DNA from: Agrocybe praecox
Lineage: Eukaryota; Basidiomycota; Agaricomycetes; Agaricales; Agrocybaceae
DNA: 64,000 nt
Reading direction: 5' to 3'
Assembly: GCA_964017145.1 (NCBI GenBank)
Contig: OZ024846.1
Coordinates: 806,001 to 870,000, forward strand
Positions 23,710 to 35,579 of the stretch are shown here, piece after piece (position 1 is the stretch's first letter; the number at the start of each line of letters is the position of its first letter). The notes beneath the pieces were generated by a model that did no database searches, was not told the DNA's origin, and saw nothing but the letters and a program-made list of their open reading frames with translations. The position numbers were made by a program, and so were the translations under genes.

Positions 23710-25324
23710 TCAGCGAATCCATTCCTGCTGCTCCCGCATTTGCCAAGTGGCCATACCCAGCTCAGTTTCCCTAGTACCCCAATCGGCGTATATCGAAGTG
23801 AAAATATCCCTCGCGTACGTCGAAGGCTGACCATTAAATTCATGAGCGCGAGTTTTCCGATTCCTCAGTATTAGTAATACCATCCGATTAGTCAGAATCG
23901 ACGTCAAGCAGCGTTGGGAGGCCAGGAAGAGGGATTTATGTTTGGGCTGCGTTACAAAGATTTAGTGCGATACTTTAGGCAACCAATGAGAGTGCTATCC
24001 ACCTTGGCAAAGAGAATTAATGCCATGTTCATAGTTGTTGCAGCTAGTGAAAGAAAAATAGCCCCGTGATAAACATGCATGGCTGTGATGTCTTCGTGGA
24101 CCTTAAGTTTGTGCTTACCGAGCATGCAGAAGCAGTAAATTATGCCATTTTTATAAAGCTGGTTAACCCACAGGTCAGATGTCTGCGTAACTAGATAGAT
24201 CCAAAGTTAGATTGCCAACGGACGGGAATGAGAGAGACGAAAGGTACTTACGATGCTCCCGAGCCTTTTTGGCCGTTAAAATAAAGACAACTTGAAATAC
24301 GTCAGTAATTTTTTACTCTTCGTGACACTCCACCTACGCACCTACTTCCACAAGAAAAATGGAAAGATTGTAGCACAAAATAGATATTTTCCCGTTGTTA
24401 TTGAAGGAAAGAGTAGATATTTGACATCCATTCAGAGGTGGCAATGGGTTACCTGACTTTAGCAAAGCGACAAGCTGAGTAGCATCAATGTATGTTTTCC
24501 ACGCAAGAGAAGATGTCAAAGCGCCAAATGAAAACTGTCGTTGACAAGTCAAAATTTATGAGATGGTCACGTCCGGATATAATGCAACACTCACAATTAA
24601 AAGAGGTATTAGTATGGCCCAGAGTATTATGGGTCTACAGCCCCAGAGTGCATATGTCCGAAGGATAATGATGACTGTATGCATGGCGTTGACAATGACA
24701 AATAGACCATAATACCCAGAGCGTACACGCACCTTGAGGAACAAATATTCCGACTGTGAGCACCCCTATTACGCCTTGTTAATATTATCTATTTTCTTTC
24801 CTTTGCCATTCATAGACGTACACGTAGTAAGCGGAAAATACCAAAGACAAGTCTAAAAAGATCCCCATTGTCAATTTTCCTTCAAGCCAATAATGTATCA
24901 AACATAAATGGCATACCGCCTGCACCGTATTGAAGTGCAAATATCCTATGATAAATTGTGAGATATAGGAAGCTTCTGAACAAAAGCACCGACCCCAGAG
25001 GAATAGAATGATATCAATTAGAGGAAGATATCGATTCAGATAGAAGAGTATTAGGCCAATTGACCACGGGCATGACCACACATATTGGACCTGGATAAAA
25101 ATTTAAAATCGGATTGGTGGACTGTGACCCGAGAGATTAAAATCCTACCTCAGCAGGCAATGTGCACAGATAGTCGTATGTCTATGACGGAAAGATTGAT
25201 CAGTGGTGCCTTATGTCCAATGAAGATGTGTCAAACTACCACTGCTACTCACAACCAAGGTATAGCTCGCAAACAACATGCTAGTTTTCAGCGTCCCAGA
25301 GAGGTACGGAGGAACGTTAGACAT
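23710..25324 (-). CDS. DUF6533 seven-helix membrane protein
   Basis: Start MSNVPPYLSGTLKTSMLF at 25324. Early exons close in phase: 25324-25253, 25181-25149, 25090-24994, 24945-24917, 24852-24822, 24774-24733, 24674-24595, 24534-24453. They spell the DUF6533 signature TYDYLCTLPAEVQYVW, then SIGLILFYLNRYLPL and, later, ILRTYALWG. Later exons contain VVFILTAKKAREH and LWVNQLYKNGIIYCFCML. The last stretch (LILRNRKTRAHEFNG onward) ends with the stop at 23710. The family is large in Agaricomycetes, with a GPCR-like topology but no demonstrated ligand or G-protein coupling. The two exons just before the last were not placed exactly. Confidence 0.82.
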
Positions 25325-26436
25325 GGACAATCGACACTGTTTCGAAATGGATCTAGTTCGCGATAAGTTTGACCTGATGTACGTCGTCAGCTTGAAAAAG
25401 GTTTGGAATAACGGACCCCCAGGTCAGTGGGTTAAATAGCAGAGCACAAGTAAATATATATGCTCTGAAGATTTCGTAAACGAAGGGGAAACAAACCGCC
25501 GAAGTAAACGGCCATGTCAGGTTGGGGCATCGTTGAGAAAACTCCATTTCACAGTGATACAGCCGCACCCTGAAATGGTTCACCGAGACGACGATATTCA
25601 CTATAGTGAACTGTACGGGCCAGCGCGAACCGGTAGCCGTAGCAGACTAGCGTCCAATTTATGACGTTCGATCTCTAGCGGCTTTCCTCAGAGTTGAATG
25701 GGTTATCCGTAGCAGCACAAAAAATAACGTCAGATGTGTACAACAAACCTTGGCAATTTTTTTAAAGTTCCGGCAAGTCCCGCATACACAAACAACTCAC
25801 GTTCATCTGAAACGGAATCATATAGAGTACTCGGACGGGCATTTTGCGTTCACTACAGATCATGTCAAAGATTCATTCACGACCAAGGTAAATGTATGGT
25901 ATTTATATAGACATGAGAATGTACATATATACATATTAAACGTTCAACACTTAGGCCTCAGGCCTCAGGTTCGAGGGGGGCACACGATCGCAAATTGCTG
26001 ATTGGGTAACACAGCGTGTAGTAACGTTAACAGGAAACAGAGATCATATAAAACCTCGGGCGCCTTGATTATGGGCACCAGAGCCCGACGCCTTGAAGAG
26101 CTAGTCGCTAAACGGCCGCCGACTCGGACAATAAGCCGACAAATGTTTTTCGTAGTAAATACATACACAAAGAATTGAGGGAGAGAGAGGGTATACAGAA
26201 AAGTAAATCGACCTATTTATAATCTGGAAAAGGGACGTAGCAAAAAGAATAATGAAAGGAAAGTCATATATAAAAAACGAAGGTTATCGCAGGTAGCGCA
26301 ATAATAAGTATGTAATGAAAGGAGACTGAGACATTATAAGAAAGACACACAAATAGAGAGAAAGCAAGACAGGACGCAAGATGAAAGAAGCCAACAAACG
26401 CAACAACATATGTCTAATGTCAAAAGGAAAAGAAAA
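25325..26436. other. Intergenic, no supported gene
   Basis: No splice-consistent coding pattern on either strand. The part from 26170 to 26436 is purine-rich and probably 3' UTR or spacer downstream of the RasGAP gene. Confidence 0.5.
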
Positions 26437-29322
26437 TCACCGCTTGGCAAATACTTTCTTCAAAAGACCAAGGACTTTGGGGACATTGAGCTGAACGTAT
26501 TCCAGGTCCAGTAAATGCTTGTTGTCCTTTTGCTGTTGGAATACAAACAAAAAAGACGCAAAGAAATGATGATCAGAGAACCTTAGCTTCGCTAGATAAA
26601 AATGAAACACTGACCTTTTCCAACAAGTCATCAATTTTGAGATCCATCTCCAAAATCGCCTTTTCCCGGCCCTTGTAGTGTAGTGCAATGATGAAGGTGC
26701 CAGGCGTCGGTGATGTTATATTGAAATAGATATTCGGTCGCCTAGATGAAAAAATCGGAACGTTGTAAGCACACGACAAATTGGAAAATCCGGCGTAAAA
26801 AGAAGCAAAGCAAAAGACATAAAAAATGAATTTTACATACCGATTTTCAGGAACGTTGCTTTCGACGATGATACCTTCCTTTTCCAGCTGCGCATGAGTG
26901 AACCTATATGGGCCAAGAACAACGGACTTGGTAGGCTTCTTCTCTTTCCCGCCCACGGTAACAACACCAACACCCGTCGAGCTACCTTTATCTTTCGATG
27001 CAGTAAGGCGCACGTTCTGGAGATATGCCTTATACTGCTCGAGCTGCGATCGCATGTAGTTGTTATGATCACAGATAGTCTTGTAAACCGCATCCAGCGA
27101 CTTTGTCTCCAAAATAACCTTCTCTCGGAGATTGCCCAAATGGACAAGCTCGGCTGCAACCTCTTCCTGCATAAGCCGATACCCATCAGCAGCCTCGACG
27201 ATCTTCTGTTCCTCCAGTTCTCTAAGCATCTCCTTGACTTTGATGCCCTTCCGTACCAACACAGCATCCTTGGTTGTTGCTGCCCGTTCTGCGATCGCAG
27301 CAAGGTTGTATGGTCGCTTCTCTGCAGCGTGGGGTAAGGATCGAATCAACTGCACAAAGATAGACTTTGTCTCCATGTAGAGCATATCGCTCGACGATAC
27401 CGAATCCATTAGCGCGCTCTGGATGTCATGCACTGGCGTTTCCCAACGGCTGTATAAGTTGAGCTCTATCGTTCGATTTTCTTTTCGTGGCACCTGAGGA
27501 GGGGCAAGACCCAGCTCGTCAGTTAGGATTCGTAAATGCTGTTTATCATTGGGCGACTACATTGGAAAATTAGTGATCATTTGAACACAAGAATTATTTC
27601 GAGCCACTTACCAGCGTCTCGATATGCTGGAGAATCAAAGAATGTGTATTGTACAATTCGTTTAACGTAATGTGGATCATCAAGTCCTTTTTCGAGAGGG
27701 CCATGTATTGATCCATCTGGAGTGGCGCAAGTTCAATATAAACGCCGTATTAAATTGACTCAATACGTACCTCAAGGGTATCATAAAAATCTCCAACTTC
27801 ACAAAGATTGTTCAAGAACTGGTTGATACGAGCCTTGTTATTCTCAACAAAAGGGTTGAGTGTCATCATATATATTTCCTTGGCGTAGGAGGGTTTGTTT
27901 GCCAAATTTTGAAGCATTTTAGCAATCTACCAAACGTTAATATATATGTGCACGTGAGGCAAATATCACAACGTACTAAAGTAAGAGTGCGTCGAGGGTG
28001 TTTTGCAGGAACACCCTCCACGAGCATGTATGCTTGCGGAGTGACTATGGCAGGGTTAATAAAACGAAGGAAAAAGAAACCGCCGATAAGAGAACAGAGG
28101 GCATAGTCAGAAGCATCTGGGTATTTGCGCTGCAGAATAAATGAGTCGAGCTGTCGAGGAGAAATAGTGACGTGACATTACCCGTGTCAAACTGCGGATC
28201 TGTTTACAGATCCACCGAATTCCGTAAGGGACACTTTCCATGCTCTCGATAATAGTCAACAAAAAGCTATTGGCAATTTCCATGAGCATGGTCAAACGTG
28301 GTGCAATAATTGCTTGCACATCTGGGTTCTCTGCTGCGATTTCAGGGGCAACTCCTCGTGGAAGGCTAGGTGGCAGTGAGCCCGTCTCTTCCTCAATTTG
28401 ATTGATCATTTGTTCGTACACCTGCGAACGAGGGTTAAACGACCCAAGAAAAAGAAAGAGTAAGAGGGTGCACCTTGACGGGATTAATCTCGAGGTTAAG
28501 GTCCTTATGTTCAATCAAGCTATTAATGCGTTCAGCAAGGACGCTCTTCAGGTAACTTTGTCCTGGCCCACGGCGGGTATACGTCGTCATCATGCGAGAA
28601 ACAGGGGTATTAGCTCGAAGGAGCGACCCGAACTCGGTGGCCGTTTCGAATTGAGCAGAAAGAACGCTTTGAAACATCGTAAGGAGAAGATGTTCTTCTC
28701 GGCTTTCGTATTGGTTTCCATAAAGTGTGAACATAACGGTTTGTAGGAGGGTGTCGATTTCCGATAGTGATACTAGACGACATAGGGCGGCAACGTGCCG
28801 GGGTTCCGATTGGAGAAGGAAAAATAGGTTGGAGTACTGTTGAATCTTCCGGTCGTCTGGATAATGGCCTTCGGTTGGATCAACTTCTTCCAGAGTTCGC
28901 TCCACTTCACGTTGCTAACCAAAAAGACAGGATACAGCTCCGTTCAAGACGACTGAGAGGAAATAAATTGAACACATACCTCGTCCAAAGCCATCCTATT
29001 CTGGATAAGGAGAGCAATACGAGAGTCAAGGTAACGAACGTCTCGTTCCAGAACGAAGTTCTTTTTCGATTGAGCTGAGATCTTTCCCTTGAGATCACGG
29101 AGACGCTTTTGAGCTATAATTCAGAAACCAAAGTATAAATGTGGGGAGTTGGGCAGATAAAGAACAAGAAAACGAACCTCTCGCCAAGTCATCTTCGACT
29201 TCGACATCCTGCTCCGCCGCCATACTGAACAGTGCAGTTACACTGTAGCGATTTGTGTTCCTATTCGTGACACGGCGAGGCGAGGACATGCTGGGAGAAG
29301 AAGGAGATTCTGGGTACGACAT
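26437..29322 (-). CDS. gap1: Ras GTPase-activating protein, Gap1/Sar1 type with RasGAP C-terminal domain
   Basis: Turns off Ras by stimulating GTP hydrolysis; in S. pombe the homologue limits Ras1 during pheromone and polarity signalling. Ten exons: 29322-29178, 29113-28980, 28914-28474, 28421-28182, 28129-27977, 27926-27771, 27716-27612, 27556-26841, 26741-26615, 26532-26437. Total 770 aa, near the 766 aa of S. pombe Gap1. The GAP domain spans roughly residues 150-430. The arginine-finger loop is [11 protein letters not shown] (about residue 193) and the FLR motif lies in [17 protein letters not shown] (about 341). The second half has the IQGAP-like RasGAP_C region, with [15 protein letters not shown] and a helical end. 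No calponin-homology or IQ motifs are present, so it is not a full IQGAP. The start is the ATG at 29322 in a Ser/Pro-rich N-terminus. Confidence 0.93.
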
Positions 29323-32300
29323 TATAACTGACAAGTAAGGAGCTGTGGGTATCGAGGAGGCTAGAGGACGGGCGTGATAATGGTGAGATGAATGGCCCGA
29401 TGTACGTTGAGACTACCTAAGACGAGACCAGCGCTAGGCTTTTTAGAAGTGCAAAACGGACCCGGGAGGAAGAGGAAAGGACTGGGAGGAAAGGGTATCG
29501 ATGTGGAGGAGGCAAGGAACGGACGGGCTTGTGAGTCTCAGATAGAAAAGATGCCATGGTCGGCAGTACCCTGCACAGCCACTCGTCCCTCAGGATTACC
29601 CTCAAAAAAAGACAATAAGGAAAATTTCGCATATCAACATCCGACAACAACATTCCCTACGGTCGCAACGCCTACACTACGCCCAGACCATCTCCATAGC
29701 CTTGAAGCTACTTGATGCTCTAGGTGACATGTTGACACAACCGCAACGAACAGTTGAAAAACAAAAATACCACTGTCTATAAAAGTAGTATGTTTTTCTC
29801 CAATCCTAGGAACTCGACAACTGGTCACTAATCTTAAGCCCCGCTAGAATATCTGAATGGAGCTGTCTTGTGTATTCGTTGACAGCCCTACGAATGTAAG
29901 GATTCTTGTCGGTATCTGTTGTTCGTTTTGATATCCTCCCTATTGCCATGATGGATCGCCACCAGCTAGAAAACGATGGCCAAAATTTGGTCGATGCCAG
30001 TCACTTGTTTACCCGTTGTTCTCGTTTGACTTCACTAAATTACTCATGACGTCTCGAGAACTTGGGTCCGCCTTGATCACTTGTGAATACCTTCCTCTAA
30101 AAGTGTATCTGGTCAATCACTAAGCCAGCTAGAGATGGACCTCTGCTCTGAGTCTCCGGGTTTCTGATTCCTTGTACTCATTCTTACATGTAAATGTAAT
30201 GAACTGCTCTGCAGGGTTCATCTCCAGAGCAATCCGATTGGAGATGAGCTCGGAATGAATAAACCAAGTTTCCTGTATTCAGACCTACAACGTCGTTTCT
30301 GTTCGTTTACACACACCCTGGCTTTCCTTTTCCCTAATACCAGGAAGCTGTTATGCGAATGCCACGGAATCTGCCAAAGCCAAATTGTTCACACCCACAA
30401 CATCTTACGACGATCAATCGTAGGTGTGATGCTTTTACTGGATGTATCATGATCTTCGTTACCGGAAGCATCTTTGTTCCATTGCATGCTATGTGCGTCC
30501 TGTGTCTTTTGACGGTGCCGTATTATTAATCAGAATTTCTGATGATGCAATCTCATTTGTACGCATGGATTACTGCCCGCGAGCTAGGGAACCACTGGGA
30601 TGCGATTATTCGTATCTTCCTTCTTTCGTTTTCAAGTATATGCTGCTATCCGAAATTTCTGACGTATATCGTCTTCTCACTTGGACTGCTGGTTTGACCC
30701 AGTCCGTATTGGCCAAAAAACTCACCGGCATTTTGTGAACCAATCGATCCAAGACGAGGTGCTACAACTACACGGTCTTTGGAGCGCTTATTCATTCCTT
30801 CGACTTGCGATCGGACTATAGGCTTTTATATCACCTAAACTTTCGTCCGTCTGCTACTGACAAGAGTCGCTGGGCTTCCATATCATCGCGGTAGAATAAA
30901 TCCCTGCAATAAACCACTTGGAGGTAAAATATGAATCTTTCCAATTTCGTCCCTTTATTTACACGTACTGTCCGGAGGCACCGTCTGCTCTTCTTCTTCT
31001 GTTTCTGCTTATGCTTCTTCGCTTCCCGACAACTCTTCGATTGTCACGGAATGGACTACCGGAAAATCCAGGACATCAGCTCATTTCTCTTCCCCGAAAA
31101 CAAGCTTTTCTATGGACATGGTGAGGGAGACACCTGCACATTCTTAACCCACGATAACGCTAATCCAGTAGGAGATACGTTAGAATCCCTTTTATCATGA
31201 CAAAGAAGCAACTTTTTTCCACCGCGATATGACTCACAATGACCGATAATCTATCCAAGGTTGCGAGCTCACCGCAACACTGCTTCGAAATCCTCAGTAA
31301 AAAAGAATCACTAACAACTGCGCTTTTTTGTCTCAACCGCCGTGCTACTTCCATACTGGAATTCCATCTTCTTGTTCCTTTATTTTCCTGTTCCGTTCCC
31401 AATTGGCCAGTCAGCTATCTATTCGTAGATGGGAAAAATACCTATGCTCACAAAGAACTTAACTGATGAAACCACTCTTCTCACTTGGATCCGATCATCA
31501 ATGAGGTTTATGTCGTCTGGGTACTATCAACGGTTCGTGGTTCGACAAACTTGATCATGAGATTACACCTACACCACTCTCAGAAAAAAAACACGGCTGT
31601 TTTTCTGTACCGCCCCATTTGTGGCTTCCTTACTAGCTCGTTGTCTCTCTTCCGTGATTTCGTTCTTTATTCATATTCATATTTATATCTAGTGCGTCGG
31701 GTTATAATACACGGCCTTTTTATGCTTGAAGGCCTTGAAGGCCATCCCTGCCAGTGTTCCATGTATAATAAACTCTATATCAAAAAGTGCGACATGACAA
31801 TAAATATCTACCCCTAACGAGTTCGAGTTCGTGCGGTGGACACGAGTAACGGTAACTGTTATGGATCTTTAATTGGCTATCTTAATTACTGCCTATCTTG
31901 ATTTGTGGGTTTGTGGGCAATCATGAATCAGGTTTTATAGCTGGTGCTGACACGCGTATGGGAAGCAAAGCAGATCGGATTAAAATAGAAAAGAGCATAT
32001 GCACTGTTCTCTCAAAATAGTTCGAGTTGGGACTAATGATGATAGAGAGAAAACACCTCCGCCGACCATAAAGTACATGATCTCATGAGAATGGAATGGG
32101 GAAGAAGAAGGTGAGTAGACAGTAATATATCTATCCAGAGAATAGTTGTGTTGGGCTTAAATTGATGATGTCTGCGTCTGCTCACACACGGGGAATCGCT
32201 GGCGAGCCCCATCGCCCGCTGCCTGTCGTCATTAATGTTTATTAATATAATCATCAATACCTGTAATTCAGTTCTTCTGGCCCTGTCACCAATAGAGCTC

Positions 32301-33720
32301 CAAATGCACTAAATGACAGTAAGAATGAGTTCACGAGGGCCCGCCTAAGACGCAAAGAAAATGTTCATTATGCGCCACTTGCATGCATGATACTAGTCGC
32401 ATTCGCACTCAAAAACCCTAGAACAACCGCGGCGTAGCATCGCATATACCGAGCCAAAAGGACAAACCAAACAACAACCACTTCTGAAGGCTATTGAGCA
32501 CAAGTGATCAGCAACAATTCAAGGTCGGGAGTGGGATCAGTGGGACGCGGGGGTTTAGGCGCCCACGGGACAAGAATATTCCGACATGTTCGCGCCGAGC
32601 CTTTATGCATGACCCTGAATTTCAATCACCCTGAACTCGTAACTAGGTAGGTATCAAGTTGCGCCATTCCACATCTTGAGCTTTTGGTCGCCAAAGACCT
32701 GGGATGTATAACCTCAAGATTGGAATGAAAGGTCCTTTGCTTCCTTCCCAAAGACGATGTCGGCGGAGAGTTGGCCGGGATAACCGACGCGGCCGCGGCC
32801 TTTGAATTTTGGACCAAGCGTATGTAAATTGGATAAGAATCGCACGAGACGCGGAAAACAATCACACCACCTACTCTTTCTCTTTTTTAGATGATGCAAG
32901 TTTATCTCTGGGCATGAGGTAAAATTAACATTCCGAAGGAATACATCCTATGACACCACTGCTATCTTCACGTATGACTTATCTATTGATTCCGGCGTGC
33001 TATAAACACATACTTAGTAAGAACAGCGCGAGCGCCTGTGAAGAACAAAACTTGTGGGGTGTGGATAAAGTTAAGGTTAATCGAAAAACGCCGACGCACG
33101 GTGGGATCTAGATGGGACGCCCGGTCATAGGACAGAAAAGGGCAATACCTTAAATTTACCCCACAGGAATCAGTCAGGACCCTTTCCTTGTACACTCGCC
33201 TTGAGGCAGGTGGGAAAAAAATTGCGTTGTAATCAAAGAGGCTTTCCGAAACGCCTCGAGGATACTATGGGCTGGTATCTTTTCGAAAACGAGTTTTAAG
33301 AAGACTTCGAAATACATTGCGACAAGAGGGGGCGCAGGATACAAAGTGTATTTCCATAAATGAATAAGCATATTTGGTGCCTTCCAGTAGTTCTGAGTCG
33401 GCCACGTTAACCCCCCGCCTTTTTTCAGACACTTGCTTTGATTCTGATAGAGATGTGACATGTTCATCATGACACACTACTACAATCTTCTTCTTTCCTA
33501 CATTGAATATATTCTCCGCAGTTCAATCGGTCACTCACCCTGGGAGGAAAAAACAGACCGGCGATTGAAAATTAGAATGAATTAGAATGAAAGTTTATTC
33601 AACACCGCGCCTACATGCCTATGTTCGCGGAAATGATAGATATGCATAGGGGAAAAAACAATTACACAATAAGGGGGGTGTATGTGATATTAGAGTACCG
33701 ACAACCATTCCTTCTACGTA
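29323..33720. other. 4.4-kb gene-poor stretch
   Basis: The longest ORFs are near 100 codons on either strand, none with recognisable motifs or splice-consistent partners. I see no inverted repeats or transposase signatures. It may contain UTRs, non-coding RNA, or a gene with very short exons (the neighbour at 33721 shows that these occur here). Confidence 0.45.
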
Positions 33721-34405
33721 CTAATATGAGGCGGGACGTATGTAGGCTGGGTCGTTGGGGAAAACTTCTTCCTCTTCTTCTTGATTGACCTTCACGTATC
33801 GGACTTTTACGCCAGTCCCAGTTACCTATTTTTCTTCAGATGTGGATACACACATGCGAATCACTTATCATAGCATACGTACCGCCTGGGCAATGTTCAC
33901 AAAAGCGACGACGGATCCGAGGAGCCATCCGTACCCAGTTATGTTAACCTGCACCTTTTGGTTCTGGTACGCAATCAGAAAGGTCAAAGAGAAAATGTTC
34001 CGTAAACACTCACGGTAAAGTAGTCGACCATCTGTGGTATCGGGGATGATGCGAATTATGGCGATGATCATCTATGCTGAAACACACCACTCACATGCTT
34101 TCTAAACAAAGAAGAGCCCTGAGGAGCTTTGACGGTCTGAGAGGTGTTGACTTGACCGTGCCCTCCACTCCCGCCTTGATAATTGGGGCCCTGCCCGTAT
34201 CCTTGAGGATAGCCACACATCGGTTGGCCAGGAGGGGGCGCTCCACCGTATCGGGGAGCTGGAATACAGTTGTGTGTACCCGGTTGGTTAATGAGTTGAT
34301 TGTGGCCACCATTAGAACCTAAACGACGAGGTTATGATTAAGAGCCTAGATGGGCAAAGTGATAGACTCACCAGCAAAGTTATTATTGTAACCAACAGAC
34401 GACAT
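33721..34405 (-). CDS. Small Gly/Pro/Gln-rich protein (148 aa), unknown function
   Basis: Five short exons close in phase: 34405-34372, 34318-34095, 34031-34014 (18 nt), 33948-33883, 33825-33721. The N-terminal two thirds is Gly/Asn/Pro/Gln-rich (MSSVGYNNNFAGG, then PMCGYPQGYGQGPNYQGGSG). A short ordered part follows (YGWLLGSVVAFVNIAQAV, hydrophobic). The tail is acidic (VNQEEEEEVFPNDPAYIR) and ends at a TAG. No family recognised. The hydrophobic segment could be a membrane helix or a strand-rich core. Exon 4 could instead begin six bases upstream at AAAAG/GTGCAG, which would add Val-Gln. A tall pyrimidine/purine bias is absent, and the codon pattern across exons is consistent, so the model is likely real. 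Confidence 0.65.
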
Positions 34406-35579
34406 ATTCGGCGTTGGCAATAGAGTATGGAGGTGAGGAGTCCCTATAAAGAGACGACGACGAATCGTTGATAGTTGGGTGCAGTGAGAGTGAAAGGAAC
34501 GAGAGTGGGCTCTTCCCTGGCTTACCACCTTCCACAAGACTGTATTTATAATGCCATGTCCGTTTTATGTAATGCAAGTCCCCCTTGAGATCTTTTTTGG
34601 AGAATCATGAATCTTTCTTGTCCAGGATTGGGTGACAGAACATCCCGGTTCCGGAACCAGACACGGTTCGCAAGAGATGCGATCTAGATTTATCTTCGCG
34701 CCGGCCGAATACGAGTTTGTAGGTGCGATGTAATTGTGCCAATCTAGCATTGTTGACCCAGACGTACCGAACAGGTGAACCCATTTCCAGCATGCAAAAT
34801 GTTGCAATACATGCTGCGACACCTATGTGGTAAGTAGCTCATATATTGCCCGCATATTCCATGTAGTACGGAAATAAATGAGTTGAATAGGAAGAATATC
34901 CTCGAATTTTTGAGAAAAGGGCCAAGCTTAGCGCACTTTGTTTCCAGACAGTCGAGATGTTTCTCGGTAGTTGAGATTGTATAACTGCGAAACAAAAGTG
35001 AATATACATATTGATAATCGCATAGCACTCAGGCGGCCGTAACAATTAGAAATCTGCTCAAGGCAATGTAAATCATGATAGATATGATTTAACTAGAAAT
35101 TGTTCAACCCCACGACCTGCACTCTTTAAATAGCACAAATAGCATAATAGAATCGAGGACTCTCCTGACATATGTGTGGATCAATGACGTCCGCGTATTG
35201 AATCTTGATTATTGCCACCGACTGAAGCTCAGCTCGGTTCTTTCCAGTTTGTTTCCAGCGCTTGATTGCTTCTTCCTTCATCGGACAGACAGGATCAAGA
35301 AGAAAAGCTGCAGAAAGGAACGGTTCCTGGGCAAAAGTGACTGCAAAGCACGAGGACACAATAGATTAGGCTCGAAAAAGTATCATCGAGATTTGGATCA
35401 TTTGGTCGAGGTTCAAACGTTCAAGCTGGTTCTTGGTTGGTTCAGATGTTGTATCATTGGTAACGGTGTGATAAGTCACAATAATAGTTACACGTGCCTG
35501 AAACAGATTAGATTAGATTTCACTACTTCAGCAAAACGCGCATAGCACTGCTTTTGATTTCTAACTTATCACCACAACA
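34406..35579. other. Intergenic between divergent genes
   Basis: Shared upstream region of the small Gly/Pro-rich gene (minus) and the BRO1 gene (plus). ORFs up to 123 codons exist but have no motif support. Confidence 0.45.

Noticed and set aside
26894..27337. 147-codon plus-strand ORF
   Set aside because: Antisense to the longest RasGAP exon.
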